Shown here in pieces: positions 58,501 to 64,000 of a stretch of 64,000 nucleotides of DNA; the stretch's first letter is position 1, and the number at the start of each line of letters is the position of its first letter. Made by a program: the position numbers and the translations under genes. The notes under the pieces were generated by a model. The model saw only the letters and a program-made list of their open reading frames with translations, had not been told where the DNA came from and did not search any database. Origin of the DNA: Owenia fusiformis (lineage: Eukaryota > Annelida > Polychaeta > Sabellida > Oweniidae); the NCBI GenBank assembly GCA_903813345.2, contig CAIIXF020000005.1, forward strand, positions 16,433,375-16,497,374. Reading direction: 5' to 3'.

Positions 58501-59922
58501 AACAAGCATGACCTAATCGGAATATAAGGTAGAAGAGCTGAATGACATCCACTCGTATGTACTCCCTATTCTTTGAGCAAAAATGTATAGATGGATGGAG
58601 GAGGAGCTAGATTAGAAGGGCTTAATCACAGACTTGGAACTCCTAACAAGCACGGCCATATTGCGGACCAAATCTATTGTATTTCCAGTATTTCCAGTTT
58701 GACATGTTTTGTATATTGCCGACAATGTTGAAATACGTAGGCAATAATATTGTATTGTATTTTTATATATTATATATGGAATAAATGAGAAATGGAAAAA
58801 AACAAAAAACAAGCACGGCCTGAATGGAATAGGTGAACTTAATGACTATTGACTGGGAGCATCTCTCCTTCTATAGGAGATAATAGGATTTGGCTATTGC
58901 AATGCATGACCTCAAAGAATAACAAATCTACAAACCAAACCATGATATTCTGGCTGGTCTGACATACTGACCACCCAATGAAGACTATTAAGTCCAGACT
59001 TGGAACAGCGCACTGTTTATTACCAATTACAGTGCACACTGTTTTTTCAAATAAGTGTACATACTGGTTTTTAAGACCAACAATTTTTCTTCAATTTCCC
59101 ATCTGTTTTTTATACAGCAATTGAGGAGATAAGAGATGATTAATCTAGGCAATATAAGTGCATATTGTTTCTTTAATTGGAACTTGACACCATTTAGTTC
59201 ATTGGGGTCGTGGATATTGAGCCTATAGGGTTTCCTATAGGCCACATGTCAGTAGCTACTTCTAAATAAATGATATGTCAACAAGACTAGACAGGCTACC
59301 GAGAGATCTTAATTTTTCTAATTTTAGACAGACACTACCTGGGTACCATCTATCTCACATTTCATTGTTTTGCATATTGCAGAATATATTTCAATTCCAT
59401 ACAAGGCATTAACATGCAAAATGTCACCACCTGTCATTTGTTACAGATGCCAACTGCCAAACTCTGAACACCAACCACCATCCACAAAAAAAGTTGGAGA
59501 CTATAACAATGTTACCACTTGTGGAGTTGACATAAAAATTGATCAAGACACACACTTAAAGAGCAAAATGGCCAGTCATATAATTTACCCAATCTGCCAA
59601 AATCTTATCTTGCCATTATAGGTCTGCTCTTGCATCTGTAAAAATTTTAAGTTGAATGGATAAAAGCAGTTTTCCTTGAAATTTTGATGACAAGATTTAT
59701 GTGGGACATTCCCACCTTCACAGCAGTAAGATTTATGTGGGACATTCCCACCTACACAGCAGTACAAGATGATGACATTGTGGGGAATGCCACATTCAGC
59801 ACATGAAACAACTTACCTGGGGGCAGGGATCCCACTAGCCACACATTCAAGGTCAACTCTTCCTTTAGGTTTGAAGCCAAGCTCCTGGGGCGGCTGGATT
59901 GTTATCACAGGTGGAATGGTAA
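25303..59922 (-). CDS. Nrg: L1CAM/neuroglian-family cell adhesion receptor (signal-peptide exon missing)
   Basis: Twenty-four main-chain exon positions plus one optional microexon, all phase-consistent, encode 1302 residues from Ig1 to stop. Order: Ig1-Ig6, FN3-1 to FN3-5, stalk, one membrane segment ([20 protein letters not shown]) and a cytoplasmic tail beginning [11 protein letters not shown], the FERM-contact region of L1 proteins. The tail ends with ankyrin-binding GSFIGQYG and C-terminal TFV, a class I PDZ ligand. L1-family proteins mediate homophilic adhesion through the Ig1-4 horseshoe and link axons and epithelia to ankyrin-spectrin. The exon with start codon and signal peptide must lie above 59922, probably beyond the window. 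Unusual are duplicate Ig2 exons, an internal alternative first exon and a donor-site array after Ig4. Confidence 0.95.
26874..27380 (+). repeat. 42-bp minisatellite, about 12 units, with 84-bp higher order
   Basis: Unit CATAATAGNAAATGGTGGTG then GGTCAGTGGCCATTTTGATTA and one base. Units alternate ATTACCATAATAGG and ATTAACATAATAGC, so the real period is often 84. Because 42 is a multiple of three, long ORFs stay open on both strands (26797-27426 minus, 26900-27433 plus); they are not taken as genes. In the intron before the last Nrg exon. Confidence 0.95.
27821..28001 (-). repeat. Dispersed repeat family D, copy 2
   Basis: CAAGGCATTAACATGCAAAA, TGTCACCACCTGCCATT, GGAGACTATAACAATATG and GTTGACATAAAA. 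It contains an extra threefold ACTGTTACAGACAC-type repeat (27882-27930). Confidence 0.75.
28416..28497 (-). CDS. Nrg: Nrg exon: cytoplasmic tail, membrane-proximal
   Basis: Acceptor CATTTCAG|TGTA, donor CCAGA|GTAAGT, phase 1 in and 2 out. Encodes [20 protein letters not shown] and NEYQRPP. Confidence 0.93.
28870..28995 (-). CDS. Nrg: Nrg exon: transmembrane segment
   Basis: Acceptor TTATTTAG|CTGC, donor CCCAG|GTAAAA, phase 1 in and out. Encodes [14 protein letters not shown], a run of about 23 hydrophobic residues, and [12 protein letters not shown], a strongly conserved L1-family junction. Confidence 0.95.
28996..30141. repeat. Intron with a 70-bp tandem duplication
   Basis: 29196-29330 contains two copies of ACACAATATGTATGTTTTTC followed by ATAAATTGGA(A/T)ATTCAGT. 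The rest of this 1.1-kb intron shows nothing else I can name. Confidence 0.6.
30142..30171 (-). CDS. Nrg: Nrg candidate 30-nt stalk microexon
   Basis: Acceptor GACGTTTTAG|ATG, donor GAAGC|GTGAGT, phase 1 in and out. Adds [10 protein letters not shown] to the extracellular stalk. Skipping keeps the frame (stalk exon then joins the membrane exon as ...IGAKVEE), so it could be an optional cassette. Support is splice consensus and open frame only. Confidence 0.5.
30451..30519 (-). CDS. Nrg: Nrg exon: extracellular stalk
   Basis: Acceptor TTTATCAG|CTCC, donor CGGAG|GTTTGT, phase 1 in and out. Encodes [20 protein letters not shown] then AIG, a Thr/Pro-rich linker with an N-glycosylation site. Confidence 0.75.
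30643..30745 (+). mobile_element. Repeat family A, diverged copy 1
   Basis: CTCATAGCCAGGATTCGCC, TTTTGACAATTTTGGC and CACTTGAAAAGTGCTCAA match the family, but the right end is lost. Confidence 0.6.
31368..31535 (-). CDS. Nrg: Nrg exon: FN3-5, second half
   Basis: Acceptor AATTTAG|GTGA, donor AAGAG|GTAAGA, phase 1. Encodes [20 protein letters not shown] and TAVSGNGV, typical FN3 F-G strands. Confidence 0.92.
31794..31916 (-). CDS. Nrg: Nrg exon: FN3-5, first half
   Basis: Acceptor CATGCAG|CTCC, donor TACAG|GTAAAT, phase 1. Encodes [20 protein letters not shown] and YVNYRPTG, with the FN3 Trp. Confidence 0.92.
31958..32137 (+). mobile_element. Repeat family A, copy 2 (right end truncated)
   Basis: Starts CAGGCCCGTAGCCAGGATTT and continues through the family core to CGCAGGAACCCTGCA. 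The final GGCTACGGGCCTG is missing. Lies 42 bp outside the FN3-5 exon. Confidence 0.8.
32498..32683 (-). CDS. Nrg: Nrg exon: FN3-4, second half
   Basis: Acceptor TTTCCAG|TTGA, donor CCAGC|GTAAGT, phase 1. Encodes [20 protein letters not shown] and KTGAGRGE. Confidence 0.93.
33010..33132 (-). CDS. Nrg: Nrg exon: FN3-4, first half
   Basis: Acceptor TTTCTAG|TGCC, donor TCCAT|GTAAGT, phase 1. Encodes [30 protein letters not shown] and YEIEYVP. Confidence 0.93.
33505..33757 (-). CDS. Nrg: Nrg exon: FN3-3, second half
   Basis: Acceptor ACTCCAG|GTTG, donor AGGAT|GTTAGT, phase 0 in and 1 out. Encodes [40 protein letters not shown] and the family-typical WLTPEG. Confidence 0.92.
34085..34215 (-). 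CDS. Nrg: Nrg exon: FN3-3, first half
   Basis: Acceptor TTTCAAG|AACC, donor ACAAG|GTACAG, phase 1 in and 0 out. Encodes [35 protein letters not shown] and FFKGYK. Confidence 0.92.
34365..34611 (-). CDS. Nrg: Nrg exon: FN3-2, second half
   Basis: Acceptor AACTTCAG|ACG, donor ATCAG|GTCAGT, phase 0 in and 1 out. Encodes [28 protein letters not shown] and [18 protein letters not shown]. Confidence 0.93.
34774..34898 (-). CDS. Nrg: Nrg exon: end of FN3-1 / start of FN3-2
   Basis: Acceptor TTTGCAG|GCTT, donor GGGAT|GTAAGT, phase 1 in and 0 out. Encodes [34 protein letters not shown] and EFFIKWD. APEKNP-like text at this join is typical of L1CAM. Confidence 0.92.
35438..35849 (-). CDS. Nrg: Nrg exon: Ig6 second half plus FN3-1
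   Basis: Acceptor CTTTTCAG|AGGG, donor TATTG|GTAAGT, phase 0 in and 1 out. Encodes [20 protein letters not shown] (Ig6 Cys), then [20 protein letters not shown] and [15 protein letters not shown] (FN3-1). The longest exon of the main chain. Confidence 0.94.
36048..36196 (-). CDS. Nrg: Nrg exon: Ig6, first half
   Basis: Acceptor TACTTCAG|AGG, donor ATGAG|GTAAGG, phase 1 in and 0 out. Encodes [31 protein letters not shown] and [13 protein letters not shown]. Confidence 0.92.
36595..37433. mobile_element. TTAA-flanked MITE-like element next to a splice donor
   Basis: TTAA at 36595-36598 and 37430-37433 flank 831 bp. Its ends are imperfect inverted repeats: AGTCCCCGTCTAAAGTTTG on the left and AGGCCCCATGTAAAGTTTA read inward from the right. 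TTAA duplication points to a piggyBac- or Kolobok-type non-autonomous element. No transposase is visible; the inside is A/T-rich. Confidence 0.72.
37444..37554 (-). CDS. Nrg: Nrg exon: Ig5, second half
   Basis: Acceptor GTTTTAG|GTAC, donor AGAA|GTAAGT, phase 1. Encodes [20 protein letters not shown] and [14 protein letters not shown]. Confidence 0.93.
38104..38268 (-). CDS. Nrg: Nrg exon: Ig5, first half
   Basis: Acceptor CTTTATAG|CCCT, donor AACAG|GTAAGT, phase 1. Encodes [39 protein letters not shown]. It can receive either Ig4 (48992-49141) or the alternative first exon (41581-42478) in frame. Confidence 0.93.
38269..39448. other. Start of the 10.7-kb intron before Ig5: nothing identified
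   Basis: AT-rich sequence with no ORF or repeat I can support. Confidence 0.4.
39449..40544. mobile_element. pearl/HINE-like non-autonomous element
   Basis: Ends ATCCCACCGAAC (39449-39460) and GTTCGGTGGGAT (40533-40544) are exact inverted repeats. Inside are about six diverged copies of a roughly 150-bp core (AATGGCCGCCATTTTGAAAT, TTGAGTTATCAAAGAT, CTCGAGCAGAGCTCCTA). An exact-looking 68-bp duplication of the last core lies at 40251-40388, and an ACGG/ACGA microsatellite at 40430-40507. A short CGAACTTCGTTCG hairpin lies at the right end. Core repeat, tetranucleotide tract and 3' hairpin match the described pearl elements of bivalves and Helentron-derived HINEs (knowledge of family; name inferred). 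Confidence 0.7.
40545..41580. other. Intron sequence between pearl-like element and alternative exon
   Basis: No convincing feature. The + ORF 40569-40775 has no domain. Confidence 0.4.
41581..42478 (-). CDS. Nrg: Nrg candidate alternative first exon: signal peptide and glycan-rich stalk
   Basis: ATG at 42476-42478. Residues 1-23 ([20 protein letters not shown] to IAQ) look like a cleavable signal peptide. Then about 275 residues rich in Asn, Thr and Ser: a mucin-like [19 protein letters not shown] stretch, more than 20 N-x-S/T sequons and a tandem NINASEA-type heptad repeat (41818-41940). A single cysteine sits near the end. The exon closes with CCCG|GTATGT in phase 1, exactly what the Ig5 exon (38104-38268) needs, giving EFP|ALPPEW. 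The product would be 1206 residues with this stalk replacing Ig1-4. An in-frame TAG 36 nt upstream supports a translation start. Use as an internal exon is unlikely, because the only acceptor-like CTACAG there lacks a pyrimidine tract. Alternatively a nested gene read through by chance. No transcript evidence. Confidence 0.68.
41818..41940 (-). repeat. 21-bp coding minisatellite (NINASEA heptads)
   Basis: About six copies of a 21-bp unit, each encoding NINAS(E/G/V)A with an N-glycosylation sequon in most copies. Codes for the glycan-rich part of the alternative first exon. Confidence 0.85.
42479..42800 (-). promoter_or_regulatory. Candidate internal promoter / 5' UTR
   Basis: Position directly upstream of the alternative start. 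A weak TATA-like GATAAAAATAG lies about 45 nt before the ATG on the minus strand. No other evidence. Confidence 0.25.
42801..46468. other. Intron sequence, no gene seen
   Basis: About 3.7 kb. The minus ORF 42821-43105 has no recognisable domain. A 20-bp repeat (ATATCATATCTGACCACAGG) occurs three to four times at 44910-44975. Otherwise nothing. Confidence 0.4.
46469..46670 (+). mobile_element. Repeat family A, copy 3 (full length, 202 bp)
   Basis: CAGGCCCAGAGCCAGGATTT ... CCTGGCTACGAGCCTG. Internal core TTTCAAAAATTTCCAGGGGG, TCACATTTAACAATTTTGGC, ACTTGAGAAGTGCTCAAAA. Flanked by CAGT on both sides. Confidence 0.88.
47812..47972 (-). mobile_element. Repeat family A, copy 4 (reverse, 161 bp)
   Basis: Same core in reverse orientation, ending GGCTACGGGCCTG. 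Its other end is shortened to CAGGCCCCCC. Flanked by ACACA on both sides. Confidence 0.88.
48698..48991 (-). repeat. 52-bp tandem array copying the Ig4 exon tail and its donor
   Basis: Read on the minus strand, the exon end CTCAATGTACTGG|GTAAGT is followed by about five more copies of a 51/52-bp unit. Each holds about 34 nt of exon tail (TATGTCTTGGAGAATGC and on) and 18 nt of intron. Extra donor positions are at 48939, 48887 (GTTAGT), 48835, 48783 and 48732. The unit length is not a multiple of three. Confidence 0.93.
48992..49141 (-). CDS. Nrg: Nrg exon: Ig4, second half
   Basis: Acceptor TTGCTAG|ATGT, donor CTGG|GTAAGT, phase 1. Encodes [20 protein letters not shown] and [20 protein letters not shown], close to the L1 family pattern. 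First donor of the 52-bp array. Confidence 0.93.
49310..49422 (+). repeat. About 55-bp tandem duplication in the Ig4 intron
   Basis: GATCAAGAGTTAG(A/T)A(C/T)CTT through TTACATATCACTATAGCTGT occurs twice with few changes. Confidence 0.8.
49588..49719 (-). CDS. Nrg: Nrg exon: Ig4, first half
   Basis: Acceptor TTTTCAG|CTGC, donor AGAAA|GTAAGT, phase 1. Encodes [39 protein letters not shown]. Confidence 0.93.
49899..50080 (-). CDS. Nrg: Nrg exon: Ig3, second half
   Basis: Acceptor TCTACTAG|GCCT, donor GCAAT|GTAAGT, phase 2 in and 1 out. Encodes [18 protein letters not shown] and [20 protein letters not shown]. Confidence 0.93.
50506..50611 (-). CDS. Nrg: Nrg exon: Ig3, first half
   Basis: Acceptor TTATTGCAG|TTTT, donor GCCT|GTAAGT, phase 1 in and 2 out. 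Encodes [20 protein letters not shown] and LLKCIFSG. Confidence 0.9.
50612..52373. other. Intron after the duplicated Ig2 exons: no gene seen
   Basis: AT-rich with a C-run (50695-50708). The short ORFs in it have no domain features. Confidence 0.4.
52374..52620. repeat. Degenerate 50-80-bp tandem repeats beside exon Ig2-b
   Basis: Units beginning GCACCCC/GCAATCCC at about 52374, 52424, 52472, 52553 and 52614. They share GATGACATCATATGACAT and ACATACACACATTGTACAA. Rich in short palindromes. They lie within 40-290 nt downstream (transcript sense) of the Ig2-b donor. Confidence 0.65.
52660..52782 (-). CDS. Nrg: Nrg exon Ig2-b (alternative copy)
   Basis: Acceptor CGTTGCAG|GTCA, donor GCCAG|GTAATC, phase 1 in and out, 123 nt. 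Encodes [20 protein letters not shown] then [21 protein letters not shown]. Clearly homologous to exon Ig2-a. Either joins the Ig2 first half (55381-55587) and Ig3 (50506-50611) in frame; both together would duplicate the Ig2 F strand and break the fold. Confidence 0.88.
52844..52963 (-). CDS. Nrg: Nrg exon Ig2-a (alternative copy)
   Basis: Acceptor TTTTCCAG|GTAA, donor GAAAG|GTCAGT, phase 1 in and out, 120 nt. Encodes [20 protein letters not shown] then [26 protein letters not shown] and Y-x-C are the usual L1-family Ig2 text. Only 61 nt separate it from exon Ig2-b. Confidence 0.88.
53041..53190 (+). repeat. About 20-bp minisatellite GGTGGTTGAATGATTTG
   Basis: Seven to eight diverged units of GATTTGNAGGTGGTTG(A/G)AT. 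The short minus ORFs across it are repeat artefacts. In the intron upstream of exon Ig2-a. Confidence 0.9.
53191..55045. other. Intron sequence, no gene seen
   Basis: AT-rich. 53430-53720 has loosely repeated AAATGGTTG / AAATGATTG phrases. No domain-bearing ORF. Confidence 0.4.
55046..55191. mobile_element. Foldback MITE, 146 bp
   Basis: Arms of about 58 nt (55046-55103 and 55134-55191) are near-complete reverse complements: TAATGCCTGGGTCTCATTTG and ACTCAATCGGCC pair with GGCCGATTGAGT and CAAATGTGACCAAGGCATTA. Ends TA...TA fit a TA target. GC-rich arms against an AT-rich background. Confidence 0.8.
55381..55587 (-). CDS. Nrg: Nrg exon: Ig2, first half
   Basis: Acceptor ATTTCAG|AGCT, donor ATCTG|GTACGT, phase 1. 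Encodes [42 protein letters not shown] and ends RVGWDES, directly before the alternative GNLHFAN/GQLHFAN exons. Confidence 0.93.
56245..56426 (-). CDS. Nrg: Nrg exon: Ig1, second half
   Basis: Acceptor ATTCATAG|GTAT, donor GCAC|GTAAGT, phase 2 in and 1 out. Encodes [20 protein letters not shown] and [20 protein letters not shown]. Confidence 0.93.
56427..58101. other. Ig1 intron, first part: no gene seen
   Basis: Includes a less AT-rich patch at 56555-56695 with a 43-codon + ORF of no known family, possibly a repeat fragment. Nothing else. Confidence 0.4.
58102..58350. mobile_element. Small inverted-repeat element (249 bp)
   Basis: TGCATCCTCC (58102-58111) and GGAGGATGCA (58341-58350) are exact inverted ends; an inner pair TACCCCCTGCGATAA / TTATAGCAGGGGGAA also inverts. 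TTTT lies on both sides. Confidence 0.65.
59402..59538 (-). repeat. Dispersed repeat family D, copy 3
   Basis: CAAGGCATTAACATGCAAAA ... GGAGACTATAACAATG ... GTTGACATAAAA, as at 27821-28001. Confidence 0.75.
59692..59765 (+). repeat. 38-bp tandem duplication
   Basis: AAGATTTATGTGGGACATTC followed by CCACCT(T/A)CACAGCAGT occurs twice, 50 bp before the Ig1 exon end. Confidence 0.8.
59817..59922 (-). CDS. Nrg: Nrg exon: Ig1, first half (first exon visible)
   Basis: Acceptor ACTTGCAG|TTAC, donor CCCAG|GTAAGT, phase 1 in and 2 out. Encodes [20 protein letters not shown] and [16 protein letters not shown] at this point is the normal start of mature L1 proteins, so the preceding exon should carry the signal peptide; I do not find it in the window. 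Confidence 0.92.
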
Positions 59923-60993
59923 CTGCAAGTAGACAGGATACACATGTTCAATGTTAGCTAAACATAGGGAACCTTGTTCAATAATAAGAGGGGGGGGGGC
60001 GTTTGGAACGTTTATCTTCAGTAGGGAGCGATTTTTGGCAGTCCTACGAGCATGTGAATATTATATAATACTGTATATGAAAACTCAATAGAAATCTGCA
60101 AAATAAATATGAAGATAATATAATAACAAAATTGAATTGAATTGATTCATGTGGTGGCTCGCCCGCACATCCGTGGGCCCATCAGAACAAGACATCGGCA
60201 ATTTAAAGTACTTTTTCAGAGTGCAATAAAACACAATCTGAAGTAAGTGCAACTACTATATGCAACGATTTTAAGCAACCATATGGATTTAATTAGTAAG
60301 TCACTAGACCTTTGTTCAAAGTGGTTAGCTCAGAGAAATGTCTCCAAGCAGAAATAAAACAATGTACTGTACTGTTACATCTATTGCAAATACATGTTTA
60401 CGATAGCATGTATCACAATTTGGGAATATCGTCCTCAATCCCAGGCCAAAGATATTTTGATATCTTAGTTTTTAGTTTTTATTAATTAGGCCAATAAACT
60501 TTGAATAGAATTCAATATCAAAACATTCTCAAACACAATGCCTTTATTATGATTCTTTTAATTTTTCGTACTGTGCTAGACATATCGACCATAAAATAAT
60601 CAATTAAAAAGAGTTTATTAGGGGCAGATAACTTGACATCGACTTTGCTCTATGGGGCGCAAAATACAAGTTCACTCTCTGAATGAAAAGTTCATTTTAA
60701 GGAAATATATAATGTATCTACAAGTACTTATAGGGAGCAATAGAAAATATACATCAAGGACGTAAAAAATGAGAATGTGTTTTTACTCCTATGGGAAATT
60801 TCTCACAAATTGTAATGATGCTGTTCCATGTAGAAGACACATTTACTTCCAGTAAATACAACCATTTGTAGGCTGCCATTACAATTACAGCTCAAGTCAC
60901 AGACATAATCAAATAATTTTGTCTTCCAGGAATATATTTTCAATTATCCTTTACAAAATCAATCTGATGCACTGCTACTCAAGATGACCTTCA
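59923..60993. other. Intron or upstream sequence, no gene seen
   Basis: Contains a G-run (59989-59999). No coding signal and no signal-peptide exon recognised. Confidence 0.4.
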
Positions 60994-61200
60994 CAGGCCT
61001 GTAGCCAGGATTTGCCAAGGGGGGGTTCAGTTTTCCAAAATTTCCAGGGGGGTTCACATTTGACAATTTTGGCCCAATTATGGCTAAAATCAATTGAGAA
61101 ATGCTCAAAATGGTGAAAAACTGCATGCTTTTGAAAGAATTTTTGGCCAGGGGGGGGTTGCCCGAACCCTGCGAACACCCCCCCCCTGGCTACGGGCCTG
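60994..61200 (+). mobile_element. Repeat family A, copy 5 (full length, 207 bp)
   Basis: CAGGCCTGTAGCCAGGATTT ... CTGGCTACGGGCCTG with the full core. CCTTCA directly flanks both ends. Confidence 0.9.
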
Positions 61201-61433
61201 CCTTCATTTACATTCTCTTGAGTCTGTGAAGTAAGACCATCATGAGCACATTCTCTGAACTGAAAGAGTGAGTGTGTAGCTTTTTTAACTGAATTTCTGC
61301 ATAATTTATTTAAACATAATCCTCAAACATGTATAGTACATAGACTTCTTTGAGGAGATTTAATGAATGAACAGAGCATGTGTAGATATTGGTCAAATTC
61401 AAGGGATGCAGTATATAGATAGATACATGGTAT

Positions 61434-61702
61434 GGAATACTGGCATTTATTGTTGAATACTGGAATTCATTTGTTGAATATTGGCATTCATTTGTTGAAT
61501 ATTGGCATTCAATTTTTTGAATACTGGAATTCATTTGTTGAATATTGGCATTCAATTGTTGAATATTGGCATTCAATGTTGTTGAATACTAGAATTCATT
61601 TGTTGAATATTGGCATTCATTTGTTGAATATTGGCATTTATTGTTGAATACTGGTATTCATTGTTGAATACTGGAATTCAATTGTTGAATACTGGCATTC
61701 AT
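61434..61702 (+). repeat. About 20-bp minisatellite TTGTTGAATATTGGCATTCA
   Basis: About 12 units with A/C and GG(A/C)ATT variants. ORFs on both strands here (61310-61576 minus, 61432-61647 plus) are repeat artefacts. Confidence 0.92.
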
Positions 61703-61785
61703 TTTGATGAAATAAACAAATTACTGTCATTGACATAGCACTTCTACAAAATAAAATTATGTACTCAAGGCTATAAATGAAACTT

Positions 61786-61952
61786 CAGTAAAACCTGTAT
61801 AAGTAGAACACCTTTGATACCTCAGAACAGTGTTCTACTAGGCAGGTGTTTGACTTACAGATGTTCATTATATGTCAATTTAATAGGTACCAGGACTTTA
61901 AAGTGTTCTACTTATAGAGGTGTTCAGGTGTTCCACTTAACAGATTTCACTG
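61786..61952. mobile_element. Small inverted-repeat element, CAGTAAAACCTGT ends
   Basis: CAGTAAAACCTGT at the left and ACAGATTTCACTG at the right invert with two mismatches; 167 bp. Related left ends appear near 16877 and 28611. Confidence 0.65.
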
Positions 61953-63149
61953 TTTATGTACGAAAAAATTATGTTTAGCATCGATGTTAAATAACTATGA
62001 CAACAATTTAAACCTAAAAATGTACAAAATTATAATGAGCTAAAATTGACTTATATAAGATCTCTGGTTCTCTGAGTTCTGAGTTCAAAAATCAAGGCAA
62101 ACATTTCTTAGGAATGTATTTTAAGGCTTAAAGATTTGTATATTAGATGCATGTGAAAGTCAAGGTTCACGCCATGTGTGCCATATTGTGTTGGTTCGTC
62201 TATATGCAGCCCTGGAAAGAATGTGCAAGATGATCAGTATCTATAATTGCTACCATCCATTAGGCTTGATGTTTTTACAAAGTGAAAACATTTCATAATA
62301 TCATATAACCAGAGTTACTTATTTATAATAACTATCCAGCAAGATTTGGCATTTAACAAAAATTACAAGTTTATAAATGCCTCGCCAAGATCGATAGAAG
62401 AAACTGACAATTCACCATTTTGTCAGATCTATAAACTATTTGTTTTCAGCTTAATAGAGTTAAGATTGATTAAAAGAATTCCCTATTTCAATAAAGGTCT
62501 TTTATGGTTAATATAGGAAAGAGATGCGGCACCATGTAGCTCAGGTTAGCAGTCGATCTTAACATTTATTTTCAGTTTTTTAATTCAAGAGCAACATATC
62601 TGAGATTATAACACAATGGGCAACATTAGCAAAAACACTACAGAACCCTAAAAAACTCTGTACAACCAAGGTAGTAGCTAGATAACAGCTGAATCAGAAC
62701 ATTTAACTAGCAGACATAATTCTGTTCTTATATCAAAACATGCAATCACACATTATTCCCTTGGCTTCTTTAGAACTCAATTCAATACATGATAGGATTT
62801 TCTAGCTTCATATTAATATCAAGATTATAAGTTCAAGTTTAAATATAGACTTATAGCCTACAAATAATATTAGACTACAGAAAAAACATCGCACAGACTG
62901 AATCTCAAGTTCAAAATTATTTATATAAATTCCTTATATTTATGCCAGACCATGCAATATACTAAATTCCCATATTCAAGATACAAGAACATGCACCATT
63001 GCACCCCTTTCCTCCCTCCAAAATACAATTCCTCTAATGGATTTTATATACACTAGTAGTAAGTATAGTAAGTTGTTAGTTTTAGGGGTTCTTTTGTACA
63101 TGCTGGAACATTTAGCTTACATATTCAAAGTAACTATAGGTGACACAGT
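61953..63149. other. No feature identified
   Basis: 1.2 kb of AT-rich sequence without ORF or repeat I can support. Confidence 0.4.
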
Positions 63150-63264
63150 CAGGCCCGTAGCTAGGGGGGGGGGGGGGGTTGCAGCCATATTTGGGCCAAA
63201 ATTGTCAAATGTGAACCCCCCTGGAAAACTGAACCCCCCTTGGCAAATCCTGGCTACGGGCCTG
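63150..63264 (-). mobile_element. Repeat family A, copy 6 (reverse, internally deleted, 115 bp)
   Basis: CAGGCCCGTAGCTAGGGG, a G-run, then TTTGGGCCAAAATTGTC and the end CTGGCTACGGGCCTG. ACAGT directly flanks both ends. Confidence 0.88.
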
Positions 63265-63754
63265 ACAGTCCAGAGAAAAAATGCAGTCCGAAAATAAATT
63301 TATATCAAAAGTTTCAGAATCAGAACCAACAAAAAATATCTTGTCAAAAAAGCAAAGATCTAACCTTGTGGTCTATACATCAATACCATACCAAGTTGAC
63401 ATAAAAATATTCCAATTCTGCACAAAAATACGCTCAATCAATTTTTTCACCAATATGGTATACTATGTTCACCTATAGCCACAATAAGATGTGTCATTAA
63501 TTGACTTAGAAGATCCAAGTGTCTGATTACTTTGCCATAGTTACAGAGCCAGAAAACATTAAATACTGTTAATGCTCTTTCGCGTTGAATCAATTACTGG
63601 TTTTATCTAAACTGCAGAAAATGAAATTATTGTCACCCTCAGAAAAAAAAAATTTCCTGATCAATATTTGAATAAATGTTCCATTATAAAACACAGAAAC
63701 CATATCATTAGCCAACACAACAGAACATTTATTTTGACATACATGGAGTCATTC

Positions 63755-63850
63755 TGGTATGCATGGAATAATTTTGAAATGCATGGAATAATTTTGAAAT
63801 ACATGGAATAATTTTGATATGCATTGAATAATTTTGATATGCATTGAATC
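63755..63850 (+). repeat. 20-bp minisatellite GAATAATTTTGAAATGCATG
   Basis: About five units with small changes; open minus-strand frame 63661-63954 is an artefact of it. Confidence 0.85.
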
Positions 63851-64000
63851 GCCAATGAGTGAAAGTGTAGAATGTAGAAACAGAAAAACAAACGATTATT
63901 ACTATGACTCGATGACCAAGTCTGCTGCGATATTAATAAATGAAATAGAATCAAATGAATGAGTCACTTCATCCCACAAATCTCTAACCCCATACCCTGT

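Noticed and set aside
61310-61647. Opposed ORFs with regular repeats, and any CRISPR-like reading of the short-repeat arrays
   Set aside because: Direct tandem units without unique spacers in an intron-rich animal genome; a minisatellite.
59923-64000. A signal-peptide first exon for the adhesion gene
   Set aside because: I looked for an ATG plus hydrophobic stretch ending in a phase 1 donor on the minus strand and found no convincing one.

Overview
The window is nuclear DNA of an animal. Genes are split into short exons with consensus GT/AG borders, the base composition is AT-rich, and the spaces between exons are full of transposon debris. A chromodomain Ty3/gypsy retrotransposon, a pearl/HINE-like element (tandem core repeat plus an ACGG microsatellite), an L1CAM/neuroglian gene and a BTB-Kelch gene together suggest a marine invertebrate, possibly a mollusc. 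The species cannot be fixed from sequence alone.

Layout. (1) 1-10046: a nearly complete LTR retrotransposon on the + strand. Its 5' LTR is cut by the window edge. Order: LTR, primer binding site, 2.4 kb leader, gag-protease, reverse transcriptase, RNase H, integrase, chromodomain, 1.3 kb tail, LTR. The LTRs look identical, yet pol is broken twice. (2) 10047-13888: no host gene seen; nested inverted repeats, a LINE 3' remnant, hairpins and a perfect 32-bp palindrome. (3) 13889-20971: a nine-exon BTB-BACK-Kelch gene (+), 678 residues, with exon phases that join exactly. (4) 20972-25302: convergent 3' ends, no coding sequence seen. (5) 25303-59922: an L1CAM/neuroglian-family adhesion receptor (-), lacking only its signal-peptide exon. 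It has six Ig domains, five FN3 domains, a stalk, a membrane segment, an ankyrin-binding FIGQY motif and a PDZ-type C-terminus. The main exon chain gives 1302 residues. (6) 59923-64000: probable first intron or upstream DNA, with minisatellites and small inverted-repeat elements.

The most unusual content is in the adhesion gene. Two adjacent homologous, phase-matched exons (52660-52782 and 52844-52963) both encode the second half of Ig2 and are only 61 nt apart, the layout of mutually exclusive exons. A second candidate start lies in the intron before Ig5: one exon (41581-42478) encodes a signal peptide and about 275 residues of glycan-rich Asn/Thr/Ser stalk, and its donor joins Ig5 in frame, which would give a receptor without Ig1-4. 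A 30-nt phase-matched exon in the stalk may be a cassette microexon.

A second theme covers both genes. Three tandem arrays (22 bp x5, 183 bp x9, 52 bp x6) each begin at an exon's 3' end and copy the 5' splice site into the following intron. They may share a mechanism of origin and may affect splicing.

Exon borders come from reading frame, phase and splice consensus only. No transcript or database search was available.
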